64,000 nucleotides of DNA from Mermis nigrescens (Eukaryota > Nematoda > Enoplea > Mermithida > Mermithidae), in contig JAVLUZ010000693.1 of assembly GCA_036768485.1 (NCBI GenBank), positions 711,042-775,041 of the forward strand. The letters run 5' to 3'. How positions within the stretch are numbered: position 1 is the first letter of the stretch; every line of letters begins with the position of its first letter. The notes under the pieces are model-generated. The model saw only the letters and a program-made list of their open reading frames with translations. It did no database searches and was not told where the DNA came from. Shown here piece by piece: positions 1 to 12,100 of the stretch. The translations under genes were made by a program, and so were the position numbers.

Positions 1-634
1 GTAATATCATAAATCTCAAAAATGGGGAAATAAGGTTCTAATAAAAAATTTACTGGTTTATTACCCTCTAGCCTTTCAAATACAACCCCTGGTTGTGTTT
101 AATGCAACAAAAATCTATTTTTTATTTTCTTTGCATGGATATCCATCCACCATGCGCCTATTCGTTGTACCTCTTCTAAAAAGTAGTTTTTTCAGAAAAT
201 AACATACATGTTTAGAAAGAGCATAAAAATTGACTAAATAAAAGTAATAACTGCTACAGCATGTAAAGTAATACAGGCTATAACTTTTTGCTATGATGGT
301 GCACTTCGACTGCAAAACCATGATGGTAAACAGAGGGTTAAAGAGCATATATTCACAAGATTTTCTTGTATTATTCTGTTGATTGATCCTTAACATTGTT
401 TTTCGTTGTAAATCAACTATGTAAATACATACAAATAAATCTTTTGAACTATGTATATATATTCGTGGGAACAACGTTTTGCCCAATAAATTTGAATAAA
501 AGGCTCCGATTCATATCAAGAGCATCAATTGAGCGAAATAATGTACCTGCTATGCTACATACCCGCATTATGTACCTCAGAGCATGAATGATAAATGGTC
601 GAGGCAGATACTGAAATAAAGAATAAACCTTGAT
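1..634. repeat. dispersed ~630 bp repeat, copy 1
   Basis: This stretch is closely similar, in the same orientation, to 16630-17266. Both begin with GTAATATCA, share GGTTGTGTTTAATGCAACA, and end with GAAATAAAGAATAAACC. Here the window edge cuts the left side, and the minisatellite begins right at the right edge, whereas the second copy is followed by unrelated sequence. I see no terminal inverted repeat and no convincing reading frame. Its class is unknown; it may be a fragment of a longer transposon. Confidence 0.8.
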
Positions 635-635
635 C

Positions 636-1920
636 GTTATCTTTTTTTAAAAAGTTACATCAATATCTTTTTGAAAAGCAACCTCGTTATCTGTTTTTTC
701 AATAGTTACATGGTTATCTTGTCTTGAATTGTTACATCGACGTATTTTTTTAAAAGTTACATCGTTATCTTTTTTGGAAAGTTGCTTCGTTATAGTATTT
801 TTGAAAAGCTACCTTATCATCTTTTTTGAAAAGTTACATTGTTATCTTTCCTTTGAAAACTTACATCATTATCTTGTTTTCGAAAAGTTACAATGTTATC
901 TCTTTTCCAATAAGTACACCATTATCTTTTTTGAAAAGTTACATATAAATCTACCTTTTGAAAAGTTACAATGTTTTCTTTTTTCTGCAAGTTACATCTA
1001 ATCTTTTTTGAAAAGTTACATCAACATTGTTATCTTTTTTAAAAGTTACATCTTTATCTTTTTTGAATATCTATATCATTATCTTTTTTTAATAGATACA
1101 TTGCTATCTTTTTTAAAGGTCACATCGATATTTTTTGGAAAGTAACACATTTATCTTTTTTTCTAAAAATTTACCATTATCTTATTTTGAAAAAATTACA
1201 TCGTTATCTTTTTGAAAAGTTAAATTGATATAATTTGTTTTGAAAAGTTACATTATCTTTTTTGAAAAGATCCATATTATCGTTTTTCTTAAAAAGCTAC
1301 ATTGTCATCCTTTTTGAAAATTTACATCTTTATCTTTTTTTCTGAAAAGTTACATCGTTATCATTTTTTGATAAGTTACATTGTCATCTTTTTTGAATAT
1401 ATTCACATCGTCATCTTTTTAATATTTACATTGTTATCTTTTTTTTGAAAATTAACATTGCTATCTTCTTTCAAATATTCACATAATTATCTCTTTTAAA
1501 TATTTACATCGTTATCTTTTTTTGAAAGGTTACATCGATAAATTTTTCGGAACGCTACTTTTTAATTTTTTTGAAAAGTGGCATCATTATCGCTTTTTCA
1601 GAAGCTACATTTTCATTTTTTTTAAAAGTTACGCTTTTTCTGCAAATTACCACGTTATCTTTATTTTGAAAAGTTGCATTGTTATCTTGTTTTAAAAAAT
1701 GTTGCACCGTTATCTTTTTTTCGAAAAGTTGCGTTCTTATCTTTTTGGAAAAGTTACATTGTATCTCTTTTTTCAAAAGTTACATCGTTATCTTCAGAGA
1801 AATTGCATCGTTATCGTTTTTTGAAAAGTTACATTTGTTATCTTTTTTTGAGAAATTACATAGTTATTTATTTCGAAAACTTATACTCTTATATTTTTCA
1901 TGAAAATTTAGGTCAATATC
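636..1920. repeat. degenerate 24-25 bp minisatellite
   Basis: About fifty imperfect tandem copies of a unit close to AAAAGTTACATCGTTATCTT plus a T run. Unit length drifts by a few bases, mostly in the T and A runs. The Phe/Lys/Leu-rich open frames across it on both strands are translations of the repeat, not genes. Confidence 0.93.
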
Positions 1921-2876
1921 TTAGCTAAGAGCAGGGGTCTGCATTGACATATAATTTCATTCGCGGAGGAGTCCGAAATATTCCAAAATTTACTCCATTC
2001 AATGTGGCCTATTTATTGAATTTGCATCATATCTTCAGGGCGGTAACAATTTGCATTTTCCGAAATGCAAGAATGACTACAATCGATGTACTTTTTTAAG
2101 CTGTAAAGGTCGCGTTTTTTGAAATGTTAGATTAAACATCATTTGATTTTTTACATTGATTGTGCCCCTTATTCTGTAATTTTACACTGATCGCAGTGGA
2201 ATCAGTGTAAAATTTTAAATGATCTTATCGGCTTCCCATATAAACACAATAGACTAACGCATTTTAAACATCGCCGAAAACTTCCACTTAGCGTAGTGGT
2301 AAGACGTATGATTGTCGTCGAATCATCACAGAGTTCGATTCCTGCCTGCCGCAAGATTTTTGTTTAGCTTGCACATACTGAAGTATGTCACAGCACTGTT
2401 TAGATGCTTGAAATTTAGTCTATATGGACGGTTTAGTGCATTAAAAATGAAATAATGGCGGCCGCTCGCTTCCACTCAACTTTTCTGTCTAATTACAGTA
2501 AATCACCCAATTAGGCATACTGTAGCCTCTAAAAAATTTACTGAAAAAGCTATCAAATAAATGAAACAGACTATAGTCGCAACAATAGCGATGCTTTGCA
2601 ACATTAATTAAAAGTATGTGTATGAGGTCTCGTTATGCAAAATTGTGTTACCTATATGTACTCATGCACACTGACTTGAAATCACTTGAGTATTGAAACT
2701 TGATTTTGTACAAGGTATCGTTTATTTTTTTGCAATTATATACACACCAGCCAATTTATAGGAGAGATTAAAAATGCTTTAGGTGTGCAAGAGATATCCT
2801 AAAAGAGCCATTATTGATAATGCATTTACATATGTATGTTGTTTACGAAGCTAAAATGAGTTTTTCAATTAAAACT
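1921..2876. other. intergenic stretch, little recognisable
   Basis: AT-rich sequence between the minisatellite and the HMG-box gene. Apart from the tRNA-like remnant at 2284-2354 I see no gene, repeat or clear promoter motif. Confidence 0.5.
2284..2354 (+). pseudogene. tRNA-like remnant with Pol III A/B box resemblance
   Basis: TAGCGTAGTGG resembles an A box or D arm, and GAGTTCGATTCC resembles a B box or T loop at the right distance. Between them TGATT/AATCA forms a perfect five-pair anticodon stem around the seven-base loop GTCGTCG, which would read anticodon CGT. The T stem and acceptor stem do not pair. It is more likely a decayed tRNA or the head of a tRNA-derived SINE than a working tRNA. 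Confidence 0.3.
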
Positions 2877-2886
2877 TTGTTTTCAG
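2877..2886 (+). promoter_or_regulatory. strong 3' splice-acceptor motif upstream of the HMG gene
   Basis: TTGTTTTCAG matches the nematode acceptor consensus and lies 41 bases before ATG 2927. It could be a spliced-leader trans-splice site or the end of a 5'UTR intron. No SL RNA is visible in the window. Confidence 0.4.
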
Positions 2887-3046
2887 TGCAGTTACTTTAC
2901 AAATATAAATTGTTTGGCTCCGTTTTATGTCGTTTTCGCTGTTTTTGTTCCATAATTTTAGATACGTCTACACTTTATTCCATAATACCTGTACAATTAA
3001 GTCAGCATCGCACATTGCAGCATTGCTTAGCTTATTATTTGTAACC

Positions 3047-3121
3047 ATGTCCGTTTTGCATAAGCCACTAAGGTTTCCGCCGCCCAGGCGCCCAATGACA
3101 TCGTGGGTTTGTTACGTTAAA
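3047..3121 (+). CDS. HMG gene exon 1: N-terminus and start of box A helix 1
   Basis: Encodes 25 residues ending PPPRRPMTSWVCYVK, the classic opening of an HMG box (R-P, small residue, aromatic). The open frame reaches back to ATG 2927, so that start is a longer alternative. The natural donor is AAA|GTGAAT after 3121, leaving phase 0. Confidence 0.7.
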
Positions 3122-6100
3122 GTGAATTATGTCAATCGAAAGAATGAATTGGGATGTCGGTTAGTTTAGCTTATGTAATTTTTGTTTCAGCCGTAGAGCA
3201 GAATAAGCTTTCTTCCTGAAATGAAGGGTTTAAAAGCTTCAGACATTTTAGAAAATGTGCTGGTAGTGGTAACGCGAAAAAGTGCTGTCATCAAAAATGC
3301 GAATTTAGCATAAGTTTTCAAACGTATTCCTTACAAATAATGGACTCTTTTAGATCATGTTTATTTTCCGCAACCTCAAATTTATGTTTCTTGCGTTTTG
3401 AGAAAAATACGGGTCAAACCCAATTTATGCCCATTTCTGAGAGTATCCGTAAGTATTCTGCACTTTTTTACGCCATTTTCACCGTACAATGAAGAATTTT
3501 GGGGGTTTTTAAGTTTTTCAGAAGGACTGGAAAGATTCAGAAAATTAGACAGCTCATTAAAAAGAGCGTCAAATTTTCTAGCTATCTGCTAAAAATATTT
3601 TGAAATGTGTCAGAAACTCCCAAAATAATAGCTGAAAACATCAAAAGCTATAGTATGATAGCCTTCCTGGCGGCCATATTAAAAACTTAAATTCTGCACT
3701 GTATCACGCAAATAGGATATCATTCGAAAGAACATTTTTTGGGCTTTCCAAAATATGCTTACACAATGAAAAATATAAAACATAGCGCGAGTAAAACGCA
3801 TTCCTTATGGAGGCAGCTATATTCGAAAAAATTTAATTGAAATTGCAAGACGAACTCTTAAGAAACAGGAAAAAGAAAGACGTATAAAGTTTAGCGCACA
3901 AAAAATATTGCTATCTTGCTACTTTTAGAAATAGGAAACGAAAGCTGTATGCTGTGGGGACTACGCAAAATAAGGGCGGTTTCTGAAGTACAGCATACTG
4001 TAGCCATAAGCTAGCACAGTTTTTCGACAATAGTAGCTTCATTCATGAATATTCTATTCATCAAAACACTATATTTTATTGCAGTTCGTGCAGTGGTTCC
4101 TTGAGTTAATTCTAAAAATGGCCATCCTAGCGAAAGCAATCTTCAATGGACGGGAGGTTTACTTGCGTTTGCTTTGCAGTAATACTGTAGGTACACAATA
4201 CCATTCAAGTTGCACTTATTTTTTCTGAAAGCCAATTAAATTTCGTCATTTTTGTATTTATTTTTTCTTTTAGCACTTTGTAGATCAAAAGTTAGATGCC
4301 TAAATGTGCAAAATTTGTCAGTTTGTGTGCGGCATATTTTGATAAACATTATTATGACGCACATATGTAACGACAAAAATATTTTCATGCAGGATATTGC
4401 TTGTAAAGTTTGAATTACACCATCTAATGTGTTTACTTAGAAGTTAAAACCCATCCAAAGTGTTATCCTGCTCAAAAAACGTGAATGTGTATCGTCTTCC
4501 GCCCACTTTGTTGAATGCCGGCTGTTATCCGGTGGCGGATCCAGGATATTCTGGCAAGGGGAACCCTGAATTTTCATAATAGCGTCAAGAAATTGTCCAA
4601 AAAATTCCTCCAATGTATGCTTAAAGTATCGTTTTCTTGCCGTCTCTTGATAGACATAATCGTTTGTGATCCGATAAAGTTAAATAATTTGGACAGATTT
4701 CTACAAAAACCAAGCAAAATTAAGTACCTAATTAAATAATACTGATCTATTATTCGTGTCATATCTACTTGATATATTATGCAAAAGTTATGACTACAAA
4801 CAATATAGGCACGCAAAATAGGTAGAAGTAAAAAATCCTTATTCTGTGCATAAAGTAATCTTCCGACTTTAAAATAATGTTTTTATAGCGCCAAGAAAGT
4901 CAGTAGGTGTACTTAATGAAAAATTTAAAAATCATGATAAAAATGGCTAAAATAATCAAATGATGCACGTCATTCTATGTTGCGCCGAAATTATTTTTTA
5001 CGACAGTGAGTCGGGAAAAGTGGTACCCGCCCCCTAAATACGCTCTTGCTGTTATCCAAACTATTTTTTCATTGTGTAGCGCATTCGCATATTCTTTGCA
5101 TTTCTCTGAAAGTTTCGTCATTTGAATTGTATGATTCTTCAAAATCTAGACTACCAACGATTATTTTTAAAACATTAGCCGAAGAATGGGGCCGAATGAA
5201 TCAAAAACAGCGAGAGCCATACGTCCGCTTGGAGCAGGAAGATAAACGGAGGTAACTTGACATATTTTGCATGAAGCGGCTTTTCAGCTTGGGAATCAGT
5301 TATAAATGTCTCATTAATCGTTAATACTCGTTTATGGTCTTTACAATTAGACATAAGTCTTTTATCACACGCAAATGTTTCAATTTTAATATTATTTTTC
5401 TGTATCTGTTTTTCTTTTTTCTTTAATCTTATCGCTTACTACATTCGTACCTAACCCTTTATTGAATTTGTTAAAATCGCTTACGTGAGTTTTTAGATTA
5501 TTTTAAAAATAACAACTTGATCCTACTCTCGTTTGTTTCGATAAAAAGCTGATACGGGTTATAAGGTTGATATCTGGCATGCATATGGTTGCTTCAAGAT
5601 TTATGAAACTTACAGATGATAGACATGAACAGAAAATTAACAAGTCCTGTGAGATAAATAGTCTTGCCAGGGGGCTAGTATATTCAGCTACCATTCTAAA
5701 CTAGAATAATTTAGCCTATCTCACTGCCTGGAAATCTTGTTTTTACGCGGGAAATGCTTATTCACCAGTAGTATACCGCGTCACTCTGACATCACATGAT
5801 ATAACGTAGCCTATGCTTTTGGGATTAAGGCCAGACTTATAATCGGATATGTTGACAGAAAAAAACAAGACAGAAACACGTTTAACACCCCGATTTTTTA
5901 CTTTACTCCTCCCATAAAAAATTAAATATTGATGTTGATGAATGCCATTCGCTATGACGTGTACTTCTTAGAAAGTACTTTTTTTATTGTGCTCGAGTTA
6001 TCTCGACTTCTAAATGGAGAAAATGGCGTACATACATTGACAGCATGGGAATTCCGGGGGATGAAATTATACAGTGCCTTTTTAAGTTAAAAAAGGTAGG

Positions 6101-9100
6101 TATGCATCAAAAACATCGTTTTTCAGCGTTTCTGGGGATGCTCTATCTTTGTAGAGCATAAAAACAATAAATTTCCGAAAAATGAAAAAAAGTTGGAAGA
6201 AATTAAACGTACGAAGGACGCGAAGTGCCAAAAATTTGGCACTTTTGAGCCAATAGATAGCTAAAAAGGCTTAAAAAAGCATCTTTTCTACAACTTTTCA
6301 GAATATTTTGGGAAAATTTCCAAAAATAGCCAATTCTGGGAGTGAACAAATTTTTGCAGGGGTTGACAATATTTTTAGGAGAAGGGGTGAAACCCCTCAG
6401 ATTATGTATGGTGGTGAACAAAAAATAGGACAAAAACATATTTTTTTTAAGATCCACCATAATGTAAACTTTAAAATCTGAAACAACTTCATAATTGAGT
6501 GTAAAGAAATTTGATTTGGGCCATTTTGCAGCCTATGAATCGTAGTACGTTTGTATGGTAAACTTCTCTTCCGCAAAATATTTGAGACATCAACCTATCG
6601 AAAACAGGGAAGAAAACGTTTTTCCCCTGAATGTTACACCCCTGATTTTGAACTTTAAATCTCCATAAGTAAGCATTATTGAGTTTTTAAACGTTGTTTG
6701 CTGCGACGTGTACCCCTTGAATTGTGCCTTATTTTTATTTTATTGAATTTTATGACTTATAACCGTAGAAGTTGGCGTTGAAATCCTATACAAAACCTAA
6801 TTTTTACACTGTCCTAGAGTATAAAATTTATATCCCTAGATCTAACTCTGTATTCGAAGTAAAAACATTTGCAGGCAAGCAAAAAGTAGCCCCAAGCCGT
6901 AGCACATTTTTACCAGGAAAAATTTCTTGGGACTCGTAACCGAAGTTGTTGGCAGACAAAAAAGTGCCAAAATGTCTTTTTTCAAGTGAATGTGAGCTTA
7001 CTCAGTTGTCTACAAATTAAAAAACTAGACCAAACAGAATGCAAAACTAAGGTTAGACAAGTCTAGTGTCCGACCAAAATTCAAAAAAGCTATATGTATA
7101 ACTTTACAGCTATACCATAGACGCTTTTTACACACCGGGTTGAACTGTAAAAAAAACACCCGCAGCAAATTTGTTTATTATCTATCTTTAAAAAAAATCC
7201 GCATCTCCCTGATATGTCCCGTTATAGCTGTAGGGGGTATACGTATGTTAGGGGTACATAAGCATATATGAGCATAGGGAATGATGGGTTATTACCCTTC
7301 CCTGAGCTATGAAAAACTGATAGCTACACAGCGATTTCGGCCGAAAAATTATTGCTGTATGGCCTTTTTGGACTTAGAAAATTAGCTATACACACTTTTT
7401 GGGCTAAGAAATGCTATTTAGTTGTCTTTTCTGAGTTTCAAAAGAATATATAGCTATTTTATCGACTCCAAAAAGGGATTAATAGCCATTTGTAGTCCAA
7501 AAAGGCTATTTAGCTATGTTTGTGAATCCAAAAAGGCTATATAGCTAGTTTTCTGACCCCAAAAGGACTACAGAGCTGTTTTTGCGTAGCACACAGCTAT
7601 CTAGCAATCTTTGGTTTTCACCCCTCCCTGAAAGTTTGACCTTGCGCACCTATATACCCAAGTATATTACAGGGACGCGCTAATGCGCTACCTATGATAT
7701 AGCGCAACTACATACGAGATCAGAATTGATTATTCGATTATATCTTTTATGAAAGCGTGCATATAATGTCATCGAATTCATGAAAAGTCATTGCTGTAGT
7801 CAGCTTCTCCTCTTTGCGAACACAAATGTACATATGGGGGTGTATGGTCAATTCAAATAGGGTAAAAGCTTTTGCAGAAAATGCAGACCGGAGATGGATG
7901 AAAAAATCACAAGTATTTCGAAAAACTGATGTAAATTCATAAGAATATTTATGTTTTCTCCCTTACCATACCAACTTTAAAATCATTTCAATTCAGTATA
8001 TCATCAGTTCAGCTGACCCCTGCCCTAAAATGTGACAAGCGGCCATGCAATGCATCTGTGACACATTAAATTAAATCAGGTAGGTACTTAATATACATAT
8101 ACAGGGTGTTCCACCTAAGTGTCACTGACTTAGTTTTCCTGCCATTAAGTCAATACTGATCGATAAATGATGAAACTTTACAGGAATCATTCCTAGGCAT
8201 TAGAATTTATTCTTACCAATTTTCATCACATTACATAAATCACGTCAATAATTATAAACTTTAACGTGATCACCACCATTTTCAATCATTTTGTATAGTC
8301 GTTGACAATATTCCAAAAGAACCTTTTCTCGCATTTCTACTGTAACTTCGTCAAATGCTTGAATTATTCGATTCTTCAACTCAGGAATGCTTGTTGGACG
8401 TGTGGTATAGACCTTTGATTTAATAAAGCCCCAAAGGAAAAAGTCACACGGTGTCTGTCAAATCAGGTGATCGTGGTGGCCAAGGCAAGTTACCCGATCC
8501 ACGACCCATCCACCTGTTTGGTAAACTGTTCGTCTAACCAATCACGAACCATTCGGCCCCAATGAGGCGGAGCGCCATCCTGCATAAAAATGACGTCGTT
8601 TTCAAGATTTTTTTCTGATAAAATTGGGAAGAATTGGTTTTGTAGCATGTCCAAGTAACGAGCACTGTTTATTGATTCATCAAAGAAAAATGGGCCAAAA
8701 ACCCCATGGTGGCCAATAGCTGCCCAGACAGTCGTCCTTGGGGAATGGAGCGCTTCTTCAGCAATCCAGTGTGGATTATTAGGCGACCAATACCGATGGT
8801 TATGTCGATTAACTCCACCATCCAAATGAAAGTGAGCTTCGTCTGAGAAAAGAAGATTCGCCAAATGATTGTGTTCACTTTCCATTCTTTCCATTTCATC
8901 ATGTGCGAATTCAAGGCGGTTTTGTTTATCTTCGTCGGTAATTTTTTGAAGAATCTGTATCTTGTATGGATGCCATTTAAGACCCTTTACGATTCTATGA
9001 ATTGTACCCAAACTAATCGTGAGGGCATTTGATGCTCGACGAATTGATGAGTGGGGATTTTCGATAAAATGCTCCTGAACCCGTTCAACATTTTCTTCGG

Positions 9101-12100
9101 AATGCGCTGAACGGCTCTGATCCCGTTTCCATAAGATTTCTATGCCACTTGCGAATGCTGTTTTTATCAGGAGGATCGCGGCCAAACTCAGTACGAAACT
9201 TTCTCTGCACCATAACAACACTTTGGGTCCATTCAAACCATGCGGCTACTTTTGCACGTTCAGTTAAAGAATAGGACATAGCTAATTTATCATAAAATAG
9301 CAAATGAGCTAGAGGTAGGTACGAAACTTTTACAAAAAAATCTTTCACGTGTACTCTATGTTTGTGTAAAGTTTCATTCAGATTACTTTAAAATTGTCAA
9401 CTTTACACAAAAACAAAACCGGTGATACTTAGGTGGAACACCCTGTATATTTATTTAAAATGAGCGGAATCCTTACACATATTAGATTTCATCGTAGAGA
9501 ACGTGATAGACTTATTGGGCGGCGCAGGCGATTAAAATTCGAGGCTCTGGATAGTCCCCTAAAAAATCAGCATATTCCCTTATTGAACTTTCGAGAATTT
9601 GTTTCGGCTTTTGCGGTTTTTTAATCTTGAGTATACATATTTTGACCCCATCACCTAGTTTTTGTCCTCTAACCTTAATAATCTGCACGCCTACTCCATT
9701 GCCCCCAGAGTTTCGGCTCTGCCCATGACTGTGCCGGACGTACAAACTTAAAATTGAGTTTTCCTGTAATGGGGTTCGACTGTAAGCATACGTTGTTAAA
9801 ATATATAAAGTGATACCGATTAAACTTTCGCCAAGAACAATTGAATGCAAATGTAATCGTCGGCGAAAGATGGTGAATCAAGAGCATACATTTTATTAGG
9901 GGAGATTCAAGCCCCATGAATTTTTTACTCCCCCACGCATTACCGATCTTTCGAAAATTTGTAGAAAAGATGCTGTTTATTGCGTTTTTAGTCACTAAAA
10001 ATTGTCACATTTATGGCGCTTAGTAAACATACATTTACTCATCTTTCGTGAAGTTTGACCGAATTTTATCAAAATTTAAAAAAATTTTCTCATGTTCTTG
10101 CGTTAGAAGACATAGCAACGTCAGGAACGCCGAAAATGACGTTTTTACGCATAACCAAACCAGTCTTCTTGAGGATGAAAAAACCGCGCTAGAAATTTGT
10201 TTGGCTTAACTCCCCAGACTTCCTATCCGTCTGTCTGTTTAAGGTGCGTAGCGTTGAGCGGGCAAGCTTTTTCGCACTGCAAAATCCTGCTCAGGTGGTC
10301 CGCCAAAGTTTAAAAGAATAATCTTTCTCTTTGATTTGATCAGATGCTCCTGACAAAGGGTTATATATGCAAAAAAGCTCAATGAAATGTACTAGGCGAA
10401 AGCGACTGTGCGTCGTTACACTATACGTGTTCTTGGGGTAGGGATGTAGCATGAGGTTTTAAACCCTGCCCCGCAGAATATCTGCTGACCACCCAGCATT
10501 GTCGATCTTCCGAAAAACTTGCCTAAACTGAGTTTTTAGCATTTTTAGCTCAAAAGTCTGAAATTTCGGGTGCTTTGCACTATATATTCATTGTTTTGAC
10601 CTTATTCTGTTGAGTTTACTCAATGTTTTCGAATTTTATCGAAAGTTTTTGCTCTTTTGTTCTGAAAAGCGTTAGTGTGTAAAATGACGGAAAAATGGTT
10701 TTGGTCGTGTGCGCTTCATACATGGGCAGCGACTAATTTTTAAAACGAGTAATCTAGGTAGTGTAAAATTGGCAAAAATTTCAGAAAAACATGCCAAAAA
10801 TCAAATTCTGATGATGTATTGATTTTTAGAGGACCTCAAACTCCTTTACGCCTACGGTTGGTGCCCATTGTTTTTGGATCCAAAGAGGTACTTTTTATAA
10901 ACTATCCCACGCTTTATCCCCCACCCGGAATTCCCAAGCTGCGCCAGTATATACGCTTTACACTCCTATCAACAGGTACAGCGATCAGAAAGCGTTGTGG
11001 GCGTCTAGATATCCCGGTCGAATTCCTTATCTAAGAAGACGCAGAAAGCACCCGGATGCTCCGAAGCACACGAGAACTTCCTTCATGTTATTTAGATCGG
11101 AGCAATTTCACATCGTCAAGCAGGCGAATCAGTCCTTTTCTGCCCTGGAAGTTGTCTCCGAAATCGGTAGAATGTGGCAAAAATTGACCGAGAATGAAAA
11201 ACAGCGTTTTAAGTACGAAAATGAGAACGAATTTGGAGCCAAACTATTGATTAAATTTTAAAAAATAATTCATTAAATAAAAAGAAGGGATATAAAATTG
11301 AAAAAAGTGAAGTAGCAAACCGATCATTCGAAAATTTTATTCTAGCGTGCTTTATCGGCTTAAAAACGGTGGTACACGCCAAAGACCATTTACTGACATT
11401 TCTAGCAGTCTTGTTTCTTTAGACCCTAAAAACTTCGAAAAGCTTTTTCTAATGTAAAAAAATTAAACTAAGTACGGTCAAAATATTGCTGTTAATGTGA
11501 CATGTTCAAATGAACTGCTAGAGGTACCTTTAAGCCAAAAATCGCTAGAATGGTTATAAGAATACCACAGTTTCTATGGTTTTCTGGAAAACGTAAAGTT
11601 CTGGGGGTCAACAATATATTACGAGATTCGGCAGCCATTCTGGTGAGTTTTTACTAGACAAATACGCATGGATGAGTGATTTTAGGGTAACTCCCACAAT
11701 CTAAAGACTCAAAATTCAGAAGACTTTTCAGCAATAGATTATTAGATATTTTTCGTTTATTCGCGATTTTTTGAAACCAATGGATAGAGCTCGATGAAAA
11801 ATGCTGAAAAAGTTTTTTTCGCACTCTACCATCAATTTTTCTGGACTATCTTGATATTTAAAATTTTTAAGACCCTGCTGCTGACCTGTCGTCTATACTC
11901 TGTGTCCCCCTAAAAGATAATTAGGCTAAATTTCCTGTTAGAAATATGGAAAAATTAAGGCCCGAAACAAGCAAATCGCAATTCTTTTGCAAATGTGCTT
12001 GAAATTCACCAAAAAGTGCCTAATATGGTAGCTTTTGCTACGTTTACACTATATCGTAAATCGTTTTAGAGGCCGAAAAAGGATTAAAAAAGGAGAGGCT

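Larger units (their letters stand above)
5880..7702 (+). mobile_element. composite repeat family, truncated copy R1
   Basis: Collinear with 41959-43048 (copy R4). Shared landmarks are ACTTCTAAATGGAGAAA, GCCTATGAATCGTAGTACGT or close variants, and CAAAATATTTGAGAC. It ends in the hairpin region ACGCGCTAATGCGCTACCTA at about 7674. The foldback end present in copies R2-R4 is missing here. Two sequences interrupt it: a dispersed repeat at about 6028-6410 and a tandem block at about 7345-7610. No coding frame. Confidence 0.75.

Noticed and set aside
636..1920. CRISPR-like array
   Set aside because: Units are directly adjacent and degenerate, with no unique spacers, in a eukaryotic genome.
8669..8914. 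81-residue minus-strand frame within the mariner element
   Set aside because: Shadow of the transposase core in another register.
11213..11261. HMG exon 3 continuing to its own stop (ENENEFGAKLLIKF)
   Set aside because: The GT donor at 11213 plus the exon 4 acceptor restore a textbook HMG helix 3; read-through would truncate box B.
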